Below, in pieces: positions 16,797 to 26,066 of a stretch of 64,000 bases of DNA (position 1 is its first letter; each line of letters starts with the position of its first letter). The notes below the pieces were generated by a model, which was not told the origin of the DNA, made no database searches, and was given only the letters and a program-made list of their open reading frames with translations. Source of the DNA: a bacterium HR21 (lineage in GTDB: Bacteria > Bacteroidota > Ignavibacteria > Kapaibacteriales > HRBIN21). The stretch covers positions 62,001 to 126,000 of the forward strand of contig BEHX01000002.1 in assembly GCA_002898295.1 (NCBI GenBank), read 5' to 3'. The position numbers and the translations under genes were made by a program.

Positions 16797-17492
16797 TCAG
16801 GTATCCCTCTGCGACAGCCCCGCCGACTCTGGAATAAGGTATCCGAGAATCGTCTGCCCTGCCCAAACTCGCATCCCCTCGCGCACACACAGCTCCGCCC
16901 GCAGCGCAGGGAGGAGCACATCCATGCGAGAACCGAACTTCATCATTCCGAAACGCTCCCCCGCTTGCACTCGCTGCCCCTCCTGGAGAGTGCAGACAAT
17001 GCGCCGCGCCAACACACCGGCAATCTGCTTGAAGAGCACCTTCCCACACGGTGTTTCCACCCCGATGAGTGTCTGCTCATTCTGCCGGGATGCCTCTGGA
17101 CGGTACGCTGCGAAAAACCGCCCCGGAACATACCGGAGGAAACGGACAATCCCCGAGACCGGAACCCGGTTGACGTGGACATCTAAGGGTGACAGGAAAA
17201 TGCTCACCTGGACTGCCTCCTCACCCAGGAATTCCGGCTCCTGTAGCCGTACAATCTGCACGACACGCCCATCCGCTGGGGACAGCACCACCCCGTCCCG
17301 CTGTGCCTCTGCGGGAATTGCCCGGTCGGGGTCCCGGAAAAACCACAGCGTCAGCCCTACCAGCGCTCCCGCCACCACACCGCCAATCCAGCTGGCAATT
17401 CCCCCGAGGCTGCCGCCGACAAGCGCGGCAATAGCCGCCAGACCGAAAAGCACGGCAGCGTTATCCCGCCCGTACGGAGAAACCACTGGCAT
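16797..17492 (-). CDS. psd: Phosphatidylserine decarboxylase proenzyme, short type
   Basis: A 231-residue protein with an N-terminal membrane segment (about 12-50), the SPADGRV block, the DVHVNR block and the cleavage motif FGSRMDV near residue 187, whose Ser becomes the pyruvoyl cofactor. It decarboxylates phosphatidylserine to phosphatidylethanolamine. It is first in the chain psd-pssA-purS-purQ-tatA-tatA/B-gatA-hydrolase, about 27 bases downstream of a TAATTTTG element. Confidence 0.92.
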   Translation of the reverse strand: MPVVSPYGRDNAAVLFGLAAIAALVGGSLGGIASWIGGVVAGALVGLTLWFFRDPDRAIPAEAQRDGVVLSPADGRVVQIVRLQEPEFLGEEAVQVSIFLSPLDVHVNRVPVSGIVRFLRYVPGRFFAAYRPEASRQNEQTLIGVETPCGKVLFKQIAGVLARRIVCTLQEGQRVQAGERFGMMKFGSRMDVLLPALRAELCVREGMRVWAGQTILGYLIPESAGLSQRDT

Positions 17493-17518
17493 GCCCTGTT
17501 CTCTTCAGGAAGTGCTTG

Positions 17519-17526
17519 CAAAATTA
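17519..17526 (-). promoter_or_regulatory. TAATTTTG -7 promoter element of the psd operon
   Basis: An exact TAATTTTG on the minus strand, 27 bases before the psd ATG. It is the only promoter-like element seen ahead of the eight-gene chain. Confidence 0.7.
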
Positions 17527-17577
17527 CACTCCTCTCTCCCATGCCCCCGACAACAGGCAAGGAGAGCAGCAATTCGA

Positions 17578-17585
17578 TAAGTTTG
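17578..17585 (+). promoter_or_regulatory. TAAGTTTG -7 promoter element of dnaN
   Basis: The plus strand reads TAAGTTTG, matching TAnnTTTG, 48 bases before the dnaN ATG in the divergent gap shared with psd. Confidence 0.6.
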
Positions 17586-17632
17586 CACTCGTCGTCCGTG
17601 TACCGCTCGTTCCATCGCGGTGAACGTTCCTC

Positions 17633-18748
17633 ATGAGCGCTGCTTTGCGTCTCCACATTCCTGTCTCCGCCTTCAGAGATGCCCTCTCTGAGGTTCTCCC
17701 TGCGGTCCCGAGCCGGACAACGTTGCCGGCGCTAGAGTGCCTCCGCCTCGCAGCACACGATGGGATCCTTGAAGTGACGGCAACGGATTTAGAAGTCCGC
17801 ATCACCCGTCGCCTCCCAGCAGAGGTTGTCACCTCAGGCGTTGCTCTCGTGCCGGCAAAACTCCTCTCCGACATTGTGCGTTCGCTCGACAAATCGGACG
17901 CTATCCAGCTCGAGTGCCATGACACCACGCTGACGGTAGAGACCCCGTATGGGCGATACCAGATCGCAGGGCTTCCTGCCGGAGAGTTTCCCCAGGGCGA
18001 GGAAGTTCCGGAAAGCGTCCTCGAGCTCGGAGCAGAAGCCGTTGAGCACATTGTCCGCTCTGTTCTTTTCGCCGCCTCCGATGATCCGCTGCGCCCGGCA
18101 CTGACGGGTGTGCTCTTCGAAGGGAAGCCTCACGAGCTCTGCGTCGTTGCAACCGACGGCTACCGATTGAGCCGGCTCCGGATTCCTCTGGAGACAGCCA
18201 CAGCGGGAACATGCCTTGTGCCTGCAAACACCGTCGAACTTCTGCGCCATGCGCGCGAGCCTGTCCGCATGGGATGGAACGAGCATGTTGTTGCCTTCTC
18301 TACCGCGGAGCTGACCATCGTCGGACGCCTCCTGCAGGAGAAGTTCCCTGCCTATGAGCAAGTCATCCCCAGCCAGACAACGAAGCGCTTCCGGGCAAAC
18401 CGCCAGAAGCTCCTCGATGCGCTCGGACGTGTCTCGCTCTTTTCCGGAACTCAGCTCCGGATTGTCCGGCTCCGCTTCACCCACGGCGGAGTGACGTGCG
18501 AGGCGGAAAATGAAGAGCGCGGCGATCGAGCATACGAGCTGGTCCCTGGCGAGTACACCGGCGAGGAGTTCCTCATCGGCTTCAACGCGCGGTACCTAAG
18601 CGAGGCACTCAGAGCAGCTGACACGGACGAGATCCTCTTGGAGTTTACCGAACCGACCAAGCCTGTGGTCATCCGCCGGGTTCAGGAAGAAGAGCTCCCG
18701 ATTGCAGAATCGGGGCTTGTCATTCTCGCGATGCCGGTGCGGCTCTAG
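17633..18748 (+). CDS. dnaN: DNA polymerase III sliding clamp (beta subunit)
   Basis: A 371-residue beta clamp with three repeated clamp folds. LEVTATDLEVRI, VVATDGYRLSR and the C-terminal LVILAMPVRL ending are typical. The dimer ring tethers polymerase III and other factors to DNA. recF follows five bases later on the same strand, the common bacterial arrangement, but dnaA is not upstream; psd is divergent there instead. No DnaA-box cluster was noticed in the 140-base gap. Confidence 0.96.
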   Translation: MSAALRLHIPVSAFRDALSEVLPAVPSRTTLPALECLRLAAHDGILEVTATDLEVRITRRLPAEVVTSGVALVPAKLLSDIVRSLDKSDAIQLECHDTTLTVETPYGRYQIAGLPAGEFPQGEEVPESVLELGAEAVEHIVRSVLFAASDDPLRPALTGVLFEGKPHELCVVATDGYRLSRLRIPLETATAGTCLVPANTVELLRHAREPVRMGWNEHVVAFSTAELTIVGRLLQEKFPAYEQVIPSQTTKRFRANRQKLLDALGRVSLFSGTQLRIVRLRFTHGGVTCEAENEERGDRAYELVPGEYTGEEFLIGFNARYLSEALRAADTDEILLEFTEPTKPVVIRRVQEEELPIAESGLVILAMPVRL

Positions 18749-18753
18749 ACTCG

Positions 18754-19899
18754 ATGCATCTGGAATGCCTGCAGATTTCTGATTTCCGCATTTACACGGC
18801 TGCTTCTCTGTCCTGCGCACCGGGGATGAACCTCCTGGTTGGGCACAACGGCGCGGGCAAAACAACGCTGCTGGAAGCCATCTGCGTAGGTGCTTGGGGA
18901 CGGGCATTGGATGCTCCCGATGCTGTCCTCGTGCGCCAGGGTGCTTCCCAGTACTGGGTACGGCTGGAAGCCCGCTCTGACCATGCGGTGCCGTACTGGG
19001 TGGAGGTTACCTACAGTCCTACAACGGGCAAGCAGATTCGCTCCGCGCATGGGGCAAGCCTGCGCCCTGGCGAGCTCATCGGCGTCATTCCCGTCGTCTT
19101 CCTCTCAGCAGCAACGAAGGAAATCACCATGGGAGCGCCCCAGGAACGGCGCCGCTTCCTCGATTTGACCCTCTCCCAGAGCAGTCGGCTCTATACCGAG
19201 CTCCTCCTCCAGCACCGCCGGGTCTTGCGCCAGCGCAACATCCTGCTCCAACATCAGCACGCCACCCCGGACTTCTGGCTCCAGTGGAAGAGCTGGACTG
19301 CCCATTTCATCCAGCTCAGTGCGGAACTGGTCTGGCGCCGGTGGCACTTCCTTCGAGAATTCGAGCCTCTCGCCCAGGCGTACTACCGCCGCATTGCACC
19401 CGAAGAGCTCCAGCTGCGCTACCTTCCGGACAGCCTCCCGGAGGAATGCCTGGAGGAGGGGGTTGAAGCAATCGCTTCCTGCTTCCGCCAGCGCGCTGAG
19501 CTCCTCCATGCCGAAGAGCTGCGCCGAGGGCAGACCCTATTCGGTCCGCAGAAAGACGAGCTCCTCTTCCTGCTCAACGGGCTGAATGCTCGGGAAACCG
19601 CCTCACACGGGCAACACAAGTCCATTGCCCTCAGCCTCGGGCTGGCACAACTTGAATACATCCGCCACAAACGGAGCGAAACCCCAATCCTCCTGCTGGA
19701 TGACATCTTTGCAGAGCTCGACGAACGCCGCACCGCCGATACCCTGGCTGTCTTGGAAGAGCAAGCTGTCCAAACCTTCATTACCTTGACTGAACCCCAC
19801 CGTGTCCCCGCACACGCCCGCCACCGCTTCCACTGGGTGCGCGTGGATGCCGGGACGCTCCTGCCCCTTTCCCCTCAGGAGACACCCTCAGAATCGTAG
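18754..19899 (+). CDS. recF: DNA replication and repair protein RecF
   Basis: A 381-residue SMC-like ATPase: Walker A GHNGAGKTT near residues 30-38, the signature region ASHGQHKSIALSLG and Walker B PILLLDDIFAELD near 310-325. RecF loads RecA at single-strand gaps through RecO and RecR. It lies directly behind dnaN. Its last 12 bases overlap the convergent pdhB end. Confidence 0.93.
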   Translation: MHLECLQISDFRIYTAASLSCAPGMNLLVGHNGAGKTTLLEAICVGAWGRALDAPDAVLVRQGASQYWVRLEARSDHAVPYWVEVTYSPTTGKQIRSAHGASLRPGELIGVIPVVFLSAATKEITMGAPQERRRFLDLTLSQSSRLYTELLLQHRRVLRQRNILLQHQHATPDFWLQWKSWTAHFIQLSAELVWRRWHFLREFEPLAQAYYRRIAPEELQLRYLPDSLPEECLEEGVEAIASCFRQRAELLHAEELRRGQTLFGPQKDELLFLLNGLNARETASHGQHKSIALSLGLAQLEYIRHKRSETPILLLDDIFAELDERRTADTLAVLEEQAVQTFITLTEPHRVPAHARHRFHWVRVDAGTLLPLSPQETPSES

Positions 19900-20862
19900 G
19901 AGTTCCCGGGCTGCCGCAAGTACTGCCTCTACGGACGGCAAGACTGCCCGCTCCAGTGATGGCGCGAACGGCACCGGGGTATCCGCCGCTGCTACTCGCA
20001 GAATCGGGGCATCCAGCGCCGTAAACGCCTTCTCAGCTATACGCGCCGCGACCTCTGCCCCAAAGCCGCATGTCCGATTCGCCTCATGGACAATCAGAAC
20101 TCGACCTGTCTTGTGCACGGAGGCAAGCACCGTCTCCTCATCGAAAGGGACTAACGTCCGCAGATCCACCACCTCCACTTCAATTCCCTCAGCAGCCAGC
20201 CGTTGCGCAGCCTCCAGCGCCTGATGCACGGCACTCCCGTAGGCAATGATGCTCATGTGCTCGCCATCTCGCACTACCGAGGCTTTCCCCAAAGGTACGA
20301 CGTACGTGCCAGAGGGGACCTCTTGGCGCACTCTACGGTAGAGTCCCTTGTGCTCCAGGAACACCACAGGATTGGGATCCCGGATCGCCGCGATGAGCAA
20401 ACCTTTAGCATCCGCTGGGAACGCAGGGTAGACGACCTTCAATCCCGGTGTATGGGCGAACCACGCTTCGGGATTGCGCGAATGGAAAGGTCCACCGCCT
20501 ACCCCAGCACCCGCAGGTCCCCGGATCACGATCGGCACTGGAATGCCCCACCGATACGCAATGGTAGCGGCAACGTTGACCAGCTGATTGAAGCCGTTGG
20601 TGATGAAGTCAATGTATTGCATTTCTGCGACCGGCCGCAGTCCATTGAGCGCCGCTCCGATGGCAGCCCCAATGATAGCAGCCTCCGAAATCGGGGTGTC
20701 CACCACGCGCCCTTCCCCAAACTCCGTGAGGAATCCTTTCGTGACCTTGAAGGCGCCTCCATAGACGCCGATATCCTCTCCGAGCAGGAACACGCTCGGG
20801 TCACGCCGCATCTCCTGCCGCAAGGCGTCGGAGATTGCCTCCAGATACGTCATCTCGGGCAT
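19888..20862 (-). CDS. pdhB: Pyruvate dehydrogenase E1 component, beta subunit
   Basis: A 324-residue transketolase-like protein (GEDIGVYGGAFKVTKG, DTPISE, EMQYIDFITNGFNQ, VEVVDLRTLVPFD). With an alpha subunit it decarboxylates pyruvate, or a related 2-oxoacid, onto E2 lipoyl groups. No alpha subunit gene is adjacent; the upstream gene, 9 bases away, is nuoC. It differs from the fused alpha-beta E1 at 46-48 kb. Pyruvate as substrate is inferred from similarity to PdhB. Confidence 0.88.
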   Translation of the reverse strand: MPEMTYLEAISDALRQEMRRDPSVFLLGEDIGVYGGAFKVTKGFLTEFGEGRVVDTPISEAAIIGAAIGAALNGLRPVAEMQYIDFITNGFNQLVNVAATIAYRWGIPVPIVIRGPAGAGVGGGPFHSRNPEAWFAHTPGLKVVYPAFPADAKGLLIAAIRDPNPVVFLEHKGLYRRVRQEVPSGTYVVPLGKASVVRDGEHMSIIAYGSAVHQALEAAQRLAAEGIEVEVVDLRTLVPFDEETVLASVHKTGRVLIVHEANRTCGFGAEVAARIAEKAFTALDAPILRVAAADTPVPFAPSLERAVLPSVEAVLAAARELLRF

Positions 20863-20871
20863 GGGATAGCA

Positions 20872-21429
20872 CTATGGAGTCTGCCGCTCCCTTTCTGGGA
20901 AAGGAGGCAGTGGAAGCGAGCCCGGAATCCCCATGACAGGAAAGTCCTTCCGGAGCGGGTAGAGCGGTTCCCCAGTTTCCGGATGGACGAAGTCTTCCGG
21001 CATGTAGAAGCGCCGCAGGTCCGGATGTCCTTCGAAGAGGATACCGTACATGTCGTACGTCTCACGTTCGTACCAGTTCGCGCTCTCCCAGACAGTAACC
21101 ACCGAGGGACAGCGTGGATCGCTTTCCGGTACCGGCACCTTCAGCCGTAGCCGGGCTTTGAAGGGATTCGACCAGAGGAAGTACACTACCTCGAAGCGCT
21201 CCTTTGGGCGGTACCAGTGAATGCGCTGCGGCTGGTACCAGTCGATTGCCGTAATGTCTATGAGCATGTCAAAGCGTGTCTGTGGGTGATCCCGCAGCTC
21301 ACGAGCGACCTCCACCACATGCTCCCGCGGCAGAATCAGCGCAAGTTGCCCGCGATGTTCGTATGTCTCCACCCCCGGACACCACGGCTGGACAACCTCC
21401 AGAATGAGCTCCTTCGGCAACGAGGGCAT
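20872..21429 (-). CDS. nuoC: NADH-quinone oxidoreductase subunit C
   Basis: A 185-residue 30-kDa complex I subunit. The signature runs about 114-145 ([17 protein letters not shown], then [10 protein letters not shown]) and the [10 protein letters not shown] segment follows. It forms part of the peripheral arm near the quinone site. It stands apart from any other nuo gene in the window and is followed by pdhB. The ATG at 21429 is preferred over 21462 because a near-match promoter (21469-21476) would start transcription close to 21462. Confidence 0.92.
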   Translation of the reverse strand: MPSLPKELILEVVQPWCPGVETYEHRGQLALILPREHVVEVARELRDHPQTRFDMLIDITAIDWYQPQRIHWYRPKERFEVVYFLWSNPFKARLRLKVPVPESDPRCPSVVTVWESANWYERETYDMYGILFEGHPDLRRFYMPEDFVHPETGEPLYPLRKDFPVMGIPGSLPLPPFPERERQTP

Positions 21430-21468
21430 ACTGGCTCGCTTGCTGTAGGACAGACTCAGCACAGGTCC

Positions 21469-21476
21469 GAAATTAG
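21469..21476 (-). promoter_or_regulatory. TAATTTCG, near-match -7 element of nuoC-pdhB
   Basis: The minus strand reads TAATTTCG, one base off TAnnTTTG, 40 bases before the nuoC ATG at 21429. Confidence 0.4.
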
Positions 21477-21534
21477 GAATACCCGCCCTACCCCACCGTG
21501 CATCCTGGTCAGCACAGGTTGCTCCAGCTCATTT

Positions 21535-22182
21535 CTACGCTGATTCCGTCTGGCGCTTCTGTGCCTGGAGAGCCTTGACCGGCTGGTATGTCCCGAAAAC
21601 CCAGTCCCACAGCGGCGTGCTAATACCGAAGGAACGGTCCTCATCCACGTAGTGATGCCGCATGTGGTGCGCCTTCAAGAAGCGCCCAATGCGCCCACGC
21701 ATAGGCAAGTGATGGGTCGCGTAGTGGATGGAGTCATAAATCACGTAGCCCAACACAAAGCCAGCAAAGACCGCAGGATGGTAAGCACCGAAGAGCCACC
21801 GAAAGAGACTATAGAAGAGCACCGCCAATGGCAGACTCACCACCGGTGGCATGACCAGGCGAGTGCTGTCCCGTGGATAAGCGTGGTGAACACCGTGCAT
21901 GAGGAAGTGGAGTCGCTGTCCCCATGCCGATTTCGGCTCATAGTGGAAGATTGCCCGGTGAATCCAGTACTCGGCAAAAGTCCACAGAAGCATTCCGCCG
22001 AGGAAACAGCCTACGAAGATGTACCACGGCAGCGTTGTGAGCCCGTGGTAGCTGAAATACCCGACCACCGGCAAGTACAGCACCAGCGGTGTTATTGGAT
22101 GTACGTGGGTAAGCCGATCCAGCCAGGGATTCTCGAAAAGAGGGACGGTCTCATCACGGTTGGAAATCACTCGGTTCGCCAT
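21535..22182 (-). CDS. Fatty acid hydroxylase / sterol desaturase family protein
   Basis: A 215-residue membrane protein with the histidine box pattern of the non-haem di-iron hydroxylases: HRAIFH (75-80), HGVHH (96-100), HYATHH (153-158) and HHMRHH (172-177), between hydrophobic segments. Spacing resembles fatty acid 2-hydroxylases (Scs7/FA2H) without the cytochrome b5 domain, so hydroxylation of membrane lipid acyl chains with O2 is inferred. It has its own TAAATTTG promoter element and a strong GAGGGGGA ribosome-binding site. Confidence 0.85.
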   Translation of the reverse strand: MANRVISNRDETVPLFENPWLDRLTHVHPITPLVLYLPVVGYFSYHGLTTLPWYIFVGCFLGGMLLWTFAEYWIHRAIFHYEPKSAWGQRLHFLMHGVHHAYPRDSTRLVMPPVVSLPLAVLFYSLFRWLFGAYHPAVFAGFVLGYVIYDSIHYATHHLPMRGRIGRFLKAHHMRHHYVDEDRSFGISTPLWDWVFGTYQPVKALQAQKRQTESA

Positions 22183-22219
22183 GGTTCCCCCTCACAGTGT
22201 GGAACACATCCGGGCTTGT

Positions 22220-22227
22220 CAAATTTA
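22220..22227 (-). promoter_or_regulatory. TAAATTTG -7 promoter element of the fatty acid hydroxylase
   Basis: TAAATTTG on the minus strand matches TAnnTTTG and lies 38 bases before the hydroxylase ATG, in the gap after the S9 peptidase stop. Confidence 0.6.
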
Positions 22228-22246
22228 GCAAATCCTCAAGTGACCT

Positions 22247-24091
22247 TCACTGCGCACTGTTTCCCCCCGCGCCCGGTCCGAGATAGCGCTCCAGGAAGCG
22301 CTCCATCGCCTCGTAGAATTCGAAGCGGTGCTCTTCGTTGCGGAAGCCGTGCCCCTCGTCCTCTTTGACGATGTACTCTACTGGGATTCCCCGGCGGCGG
22401 AGGGCTTCCACGATTTGGTTCGACTCATTGATATTCACCCGGGGGTCGCGTGCCCCTTGCGCCACTAGCAGTGGAGCTCGAATACGATCGGCGTGGAACA
22501 CCGGCGAGACCTCCCGGAGGGAGTCAGCCTCTGACTCCGGATCACCAACCATGGCGTAGAGCATCGGGCGTAGCGGCTCCCAGTACGGCGGGATGGTTTT
22601 CATGAAGGTCAGGAGGTTTGAAACCCCCACGAAGTCAATACCGCAGGCGTAGAGTTCAGGGGTAAATGCCAGCCCTGCCAGTACAGCATACCCGCCGTAG
22701 CTTCCACCATAAATCGCAATGCGCTTCGGATCGGCAATCCCCTGCTCGATGAGCCAGAGAACCCCATCGGTGATGTCATCCTGCATGGCACGCCCCCACT
22801 GCTTGAAGGACGCCTCCCAGAAGGCGCGTCCGTAGCCGGTTGAGCCTCGGAAATTCATCTGGAAGACCGCGTATCCCCGATTTGCCAAGAACTGTACCAC
22901 AGGATTGAAGCCCCACGTGTCGCGTGTCCACGGACCGCCATGCGGATGAACGACAACGGGCAAATTCCTCGGCTCGACCCCAAGTGGGAGAGTCAGGTAG
23001 CCATGAATCGTCCATCCATCCCGGGAACGGTACTGAACCGGGCGCATCGGAGCCATCCACTCCGTCGGGAGCCACGGACTGAGTTCCGCCAGCTTCTCCA
23101 GTCGATCCTCACCAGCGTCGTACAGCCAGTATGCCCCCAGCGAACGATCGCTGTAGGTACGGATGACGTGGAACCGCTCCTGCCGATCGTGCGAGACGAA
23201 AACAATCTCCTCCTCGGTTCCCAGTGCCTGCTGCAGACGCTCGTAGAGAGCTGCCATTACTGGATCGAAGAAGGTGTACTCCCGCTTCCAGGTCACAAAG
23301 GAAGCGTAGGTAAGCACCTTCCGCCTCCGCGAGTACCCCGCTGTGGCAACGTCAACGTCGGGATGCTCGAAGAGAACCTCTTCTTCGGCTGTTTCCGGGT
23401 CTAACAGTACCAGCGCGAGTTTATCCCGACCGCGGTTGGAGAGGGCGTAGAGCCGGCGGTTATCGAAGCTGAAGAAAAGCGGCTCACAGCGCGTCCGGAA
23501 GTCTACCGTCAGCACCCTCCGGAAAGGCTCCTCGGGTGTTGAACGGAAGAGCAGGTGGGACTCAATACCGTGAACAGCAACAGCGGCGCGCACCTGCCCA
23601 TCGTGGTCTGTCAGCCAACTGACAACTCCCCCGGGGTTCTCTACCACACACTCCCGTTCACCCGAGGGTAACCGAAGGCGGTAGACATCGAAGAGCTCCG
23701 GACGGCGCTCGTTGGTGAAAATCAGCGCCTCGTGTGCATCATCCTCGCGGGGGTCAACGATCCCGGAACGGACACCCTCGGGGGTTACCCACCGGAGCGG
23801 AATTTCTCCGGCAGCATCAACGAGTGCCAGACGGAAATTCTCATCCCCACCCTGGTCACGCAGGAAGAGGAGCAGGCGGTCGCTGACCCAGTCATAGGCA
23901 TGCAGATCGCGGTCACGCTCTGCCGTCAGCCGATACTCTCGACCGGTGTACCGATCCTGGACGAAGAGATTCATACGCCGCTCAAACGGTGCCAGCCATG
24001 CGAGGTATCGCCCATCAGGAGAAATCGTGTAGGCTGCTCGTTCGGGATTGCGGAAGAAATCGCGCAACGGGATCCGCGGCGGTCTCGGCAT
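22247..24091 (-). CDS. Prolyl oligopeptidase family (S9) peptidase
   Basis: A 614-residue protein with an N-terminal beta-propeller-like region (about 1-340) and a C-terminal alpha/beta hydrolase. The triad is readable: Ser464 (GGSYGG), Asp549 (GARDPRV) and His581 (DEGHGF). There is no obvious signal peptide, so it is probably a cytoplasmic acylaminoacyl- or dipeptidyl-peptidase. It begins 26 bases after the haem-binding protein gene. Confidence 0.92.
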   Translation of the reverse strand: MPRPPRIPLRDFFRNPERAAYTISPDGRYLAWLAPFERRMNLFVQDRYTGREYRLTAERDRDLHAYDWVSDRLLLFLRDQGGDENFRLALVDAAGEIPLRWVTPEGVRSGIVDPREDDAHEALIFTNERRPELFDVYRLRLPSGERECVVENPGGVVSWLTDHDGQVRAAVAVHGIESHLLFRSTPEEPFRRVLTVDFRTRCEPLFFSFDNRRLYALSNRGRDKLALVLLDPETAEEEVLFEHPDVDVATAGYSRRRKVLTYASFVTWKREYTFFDPVMAALYERLQQALGTEEEIVFVSHDRQERFHVIRTYSDRSLGAYWLYDAGEDRLEKLAELSPWLPTEWMAPMRPVQYRSRDGWTIHGYLTLPLGVEPRNLPVVVHPHGGPWTRDTWGFNPVVQFLANRGYAVFQMNFRGSTGYGRAFWEASFKQWGRAMQDDITDGVLWLIEQGIADPKRIAIYGGSYGGYAVLAGLAFTPELYACGIDFVGVSNLLTFMKTIPPYWEPLRPMLYAMVGDPESEADSLREVSPVFHADRIRAPLLVAQGARDPRVNINESNQIVEALRRRGIPVEYIVKEDEGHGFRNEEHRFEFYEAMERFLERYLGPGAGGNSAQ

Positions 24092-24117
24092 CAGAGCCTA
24101 TCGAGGATGTTGAACTT

Positions 24118-24588
24118 CTACCGATCGGTGCTTTCCTCGTGCCGGGTGTGGTGCTCCTCTCGACTACCAAAAGTCGCTTCCAGTCCTCGCAGGAGCTCTT
24201 GCCGCTCCTGCTCAGAAAGCTGTGCCCGCGGATGTGCCCAGAGGTAAAGCCGCGGCGGCATCGAACCGGAGCGATACTCCTTTGCTGCCTCGTCGGCATC
24301 TTCCTGCTTGCGGTGCCACTCTGAGACATTGAAATGCTCCCGACCCTCCCGGACGTCATGGGCAATGAGCCACGAAGCAGGAGCAATCCAGGCGTACCAG
24401 GGATACTCCGTCTGGTTGCTATGGCAATCTTTGCAGACTCGGAAGAAGAGCTCGCGCGTCCGCGGGCTATCCCACAGCGGCTCCTGAACAACAGGTGGGT
24501 TGGTAAAGTCCCGTCCATAGGGAACCAGCTGGAGCAGGAGAAAGAGGGCACCAGCGCCAATCCCGACGCGTTTCCAGAGCTTCTGCAT
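24118..24588 (-). CDS. Membrane-anchored haem-binding protein with one CxxCH
   Basis: A 156-residue protein with an N-terminal membrane anchor (about 7-24) and a single c-type haem motif, CKDCH, at residues 52-56. The surrounding ELFFRVCKDCHSNQTEYPWY is typical of the Haem_bd family of Bacteroidota. A candidate distal ligand is the Met in SGSMPP. The role in electron transfer or haem sensing is unknown. The ATG at 24588 is chosen because it directly precedes the anchor. It is divergent from mtaB. Confidence 0.85.
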   Translation of the reverse strand: MQKLWKRVGIGAGALFLLLQLVPYGRDFTNPPVVQEPLWDSPRTRELFFRVCKDCHSNQTEYPWYAWIAPASWLIAHDVREGREHFNVSEWHRKQEDADEAAKEYRSGSMPPRLYLWAHPRAQLSEQERQELLRGLEATFGSREEHHTRHEESTDR

Positions 24589-24692
24589 CGTCTTGCCTAT
24601 TGACCGAGGCACCGCAGCGGAAGACGAAGATAGCATTCTGCTTCGTCAGTAGCCGACGTCCAAGACGAGGAGTCTGCTTACAAAGAGCACCG

Positions 24693-26066
24693 ATGCCGCG
24701 GGTAGCGTTCTACACGCTGGGCTGCAAGCTCAATTACGCTGAGACCTCGTATCTGCGTCAGCAGTTCGAGAAGGCTGGCTACACCGTGGTCCCGTTCGGG
24801 GAGCGTGCTGACGTGGTTCTGATCAATACGTGCACCGTGACCGAGAGCGCCGATGCAGAATGCCGGAAGATTATCCGCCGCGCTCTGCGGAGCGCTCCTG
24901 GAGCTTTCATCGGCGTGACGGGCTGCTACGCCCAGCTCAACGCGGAGGAGATCGCCCGCATCGGAGGGGTCTCCGCTATCTTCGGCAATCAGGAAAAAGG
25001 CTTCTTGGTCGAGTTGGTAGAACGGCTCCGGCAGATGGGCGGCGGACCGCATGTCATGGTCTCGCCGTTCCATTCCCCGTGTTTCACGCCTGCCCGCTCT
25101 GCCGACGACGACAGCCGCACTCGAGCCTTCCTGAAAATCCAGGACGGCTGCAGTTACCGGTGCAGTTTCTGTACGATTCCGAAAGCGCGGGGTCCCAGCC
25201 GCAGCATGCCCTTCGAGCAGCTGGAGGAACACATTCGGGCGCTGGAAGAAGCAGGATACCGTGAGGTTGTGCTCACAGGTGTCAACCTGGGCGAGTACCG
25301 AGCTCCAACAGGCGAACGCCTCATTGATGTCCTACGCTTCCTGGAACGGCGGCGCCCAAGCTTCCGCGTGCGCCTCTCCTCGCTGGAGCCGAACCTCGTC
25401 ACCCCGGAGCTCATCGAGCTTGTGGCGCACTCGGAGCTGATCTGTCCTCACTTCCACATCCCTCTCCAGAGCGGTTCGCCGGAGATCTTGCGCCGAATGC
25501 GTCGCCGCTATACTGTTGACCGGTACCGTCGAGTCGTCGACCTCATTCTCGAACGCATCCCTCACTGTGCCATCGGGGTTGATGTCCTGACAGGTTTTCC
25601 CGGCGAGACGGAGGAACACTTTGCGGCAACTTACCGCTTCCTCGAAGAGCTCCCGATTGCGTACATCCACGCCTTTACCTACTCGGAGCGGGAAGGCACG
25701 CCAGCAGCGACGATGTCTGGTCGTGTTCCCATCCCCGTCCGACGGGCACGCACTCACCGCCTACGCCAGCTCTCTGACCGAAAGCGCCGTGAGTTCTACC
25801 GCCGCAATCTAGGAACGCTCCGCACCGTCATCCCAGAAGTGTACGATGCCGCAACGGGCACGTGGGAAGGGTGGACAGAGAATTACATCCGTGTCCGTTT
25901 CGCTTCCCCTCCGACGCTGCCGCGGGAGCCACGGAAGGTGCGTCTGCTGCAGCTGGACGACGGTGTGGTACTCTCCTGCAGCGAGGATCCCGTGCCAGAC
26001 CTTGTGGACGAAGCAGAGCCTGTAACTCCATGCGTTGTGCTCTTGCCGGTGCTTGCATCTGCGTAG
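24693..26066 (+). CDS. mtaB: tRNA threonylcarbamoyladenosine 2-methylthiotransferase MtaB
   Basis: A 457-residue radical-SAM methylthiotransferase. The N-terminal UPF0004 cluster cysteines are Cys11, Cys47 and Cys78, and the radical-SAM CxxxCxxC is Cys153, Cys157, Cys160 (GCSYRCSFC). A C-terminal TRAM-like tail follows. It converts t6A37 to ms2t6A37 in tRNAs reading ANN codons. MtaB is favoured over MiaB by the TLGCKLNYAE start and the sequence around the SAM site. The ATG at 24693 begins the conserved domain. It opens the overlapping run that ends with the DUF2851 gene. Confidence 0.92.
   Translation: MPRVAFYTLGCKLNYAETSYLRQQFEKAGYTVVPFGERADVVLINTCTVTESADAECRKIIRRALRSAPGAFIGVTGCYAQLNAEEIARIGGVSAIFGNQEKGFLVELVERLRQMGGGPHVMVSPFHSPCFTPARSADDDSRTRAFLKIQDGCSYRCSFCTIPKARGPSRSMPFEQLEEHIRALEEAGYREVVLTGVNLGEYRAPTGERLIDVLRFLERRRPSFRVRLSSLEPNLVTPELIELVAHSELICPHFHIPLQSGSPEILRRMRRRYTVDRYRRVVDLILERIPHCAIGVDVLTGFPGETEEHFAATYRFLEELPIAYIHAFTYSEREGTPAATMSGRVPIPVRRARTHRLRQLSDRKRREFYRRNLGTLRTVIPEVYDAATGTWEGWTENYIRVRFASPPTLPREPRKVRLLQLDDGVVLSCSEDPVPDLVDEAEPVTPCVVLLPVLASA

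Noticed and set aside
17493-17632. Replication origin in the psd-dnaN gap
   Set aside because: dnaN-recF suggested oriC, but the 140 bases show no DnaA-box cluster or AT-rich unwinding region, and dnaA is absent.
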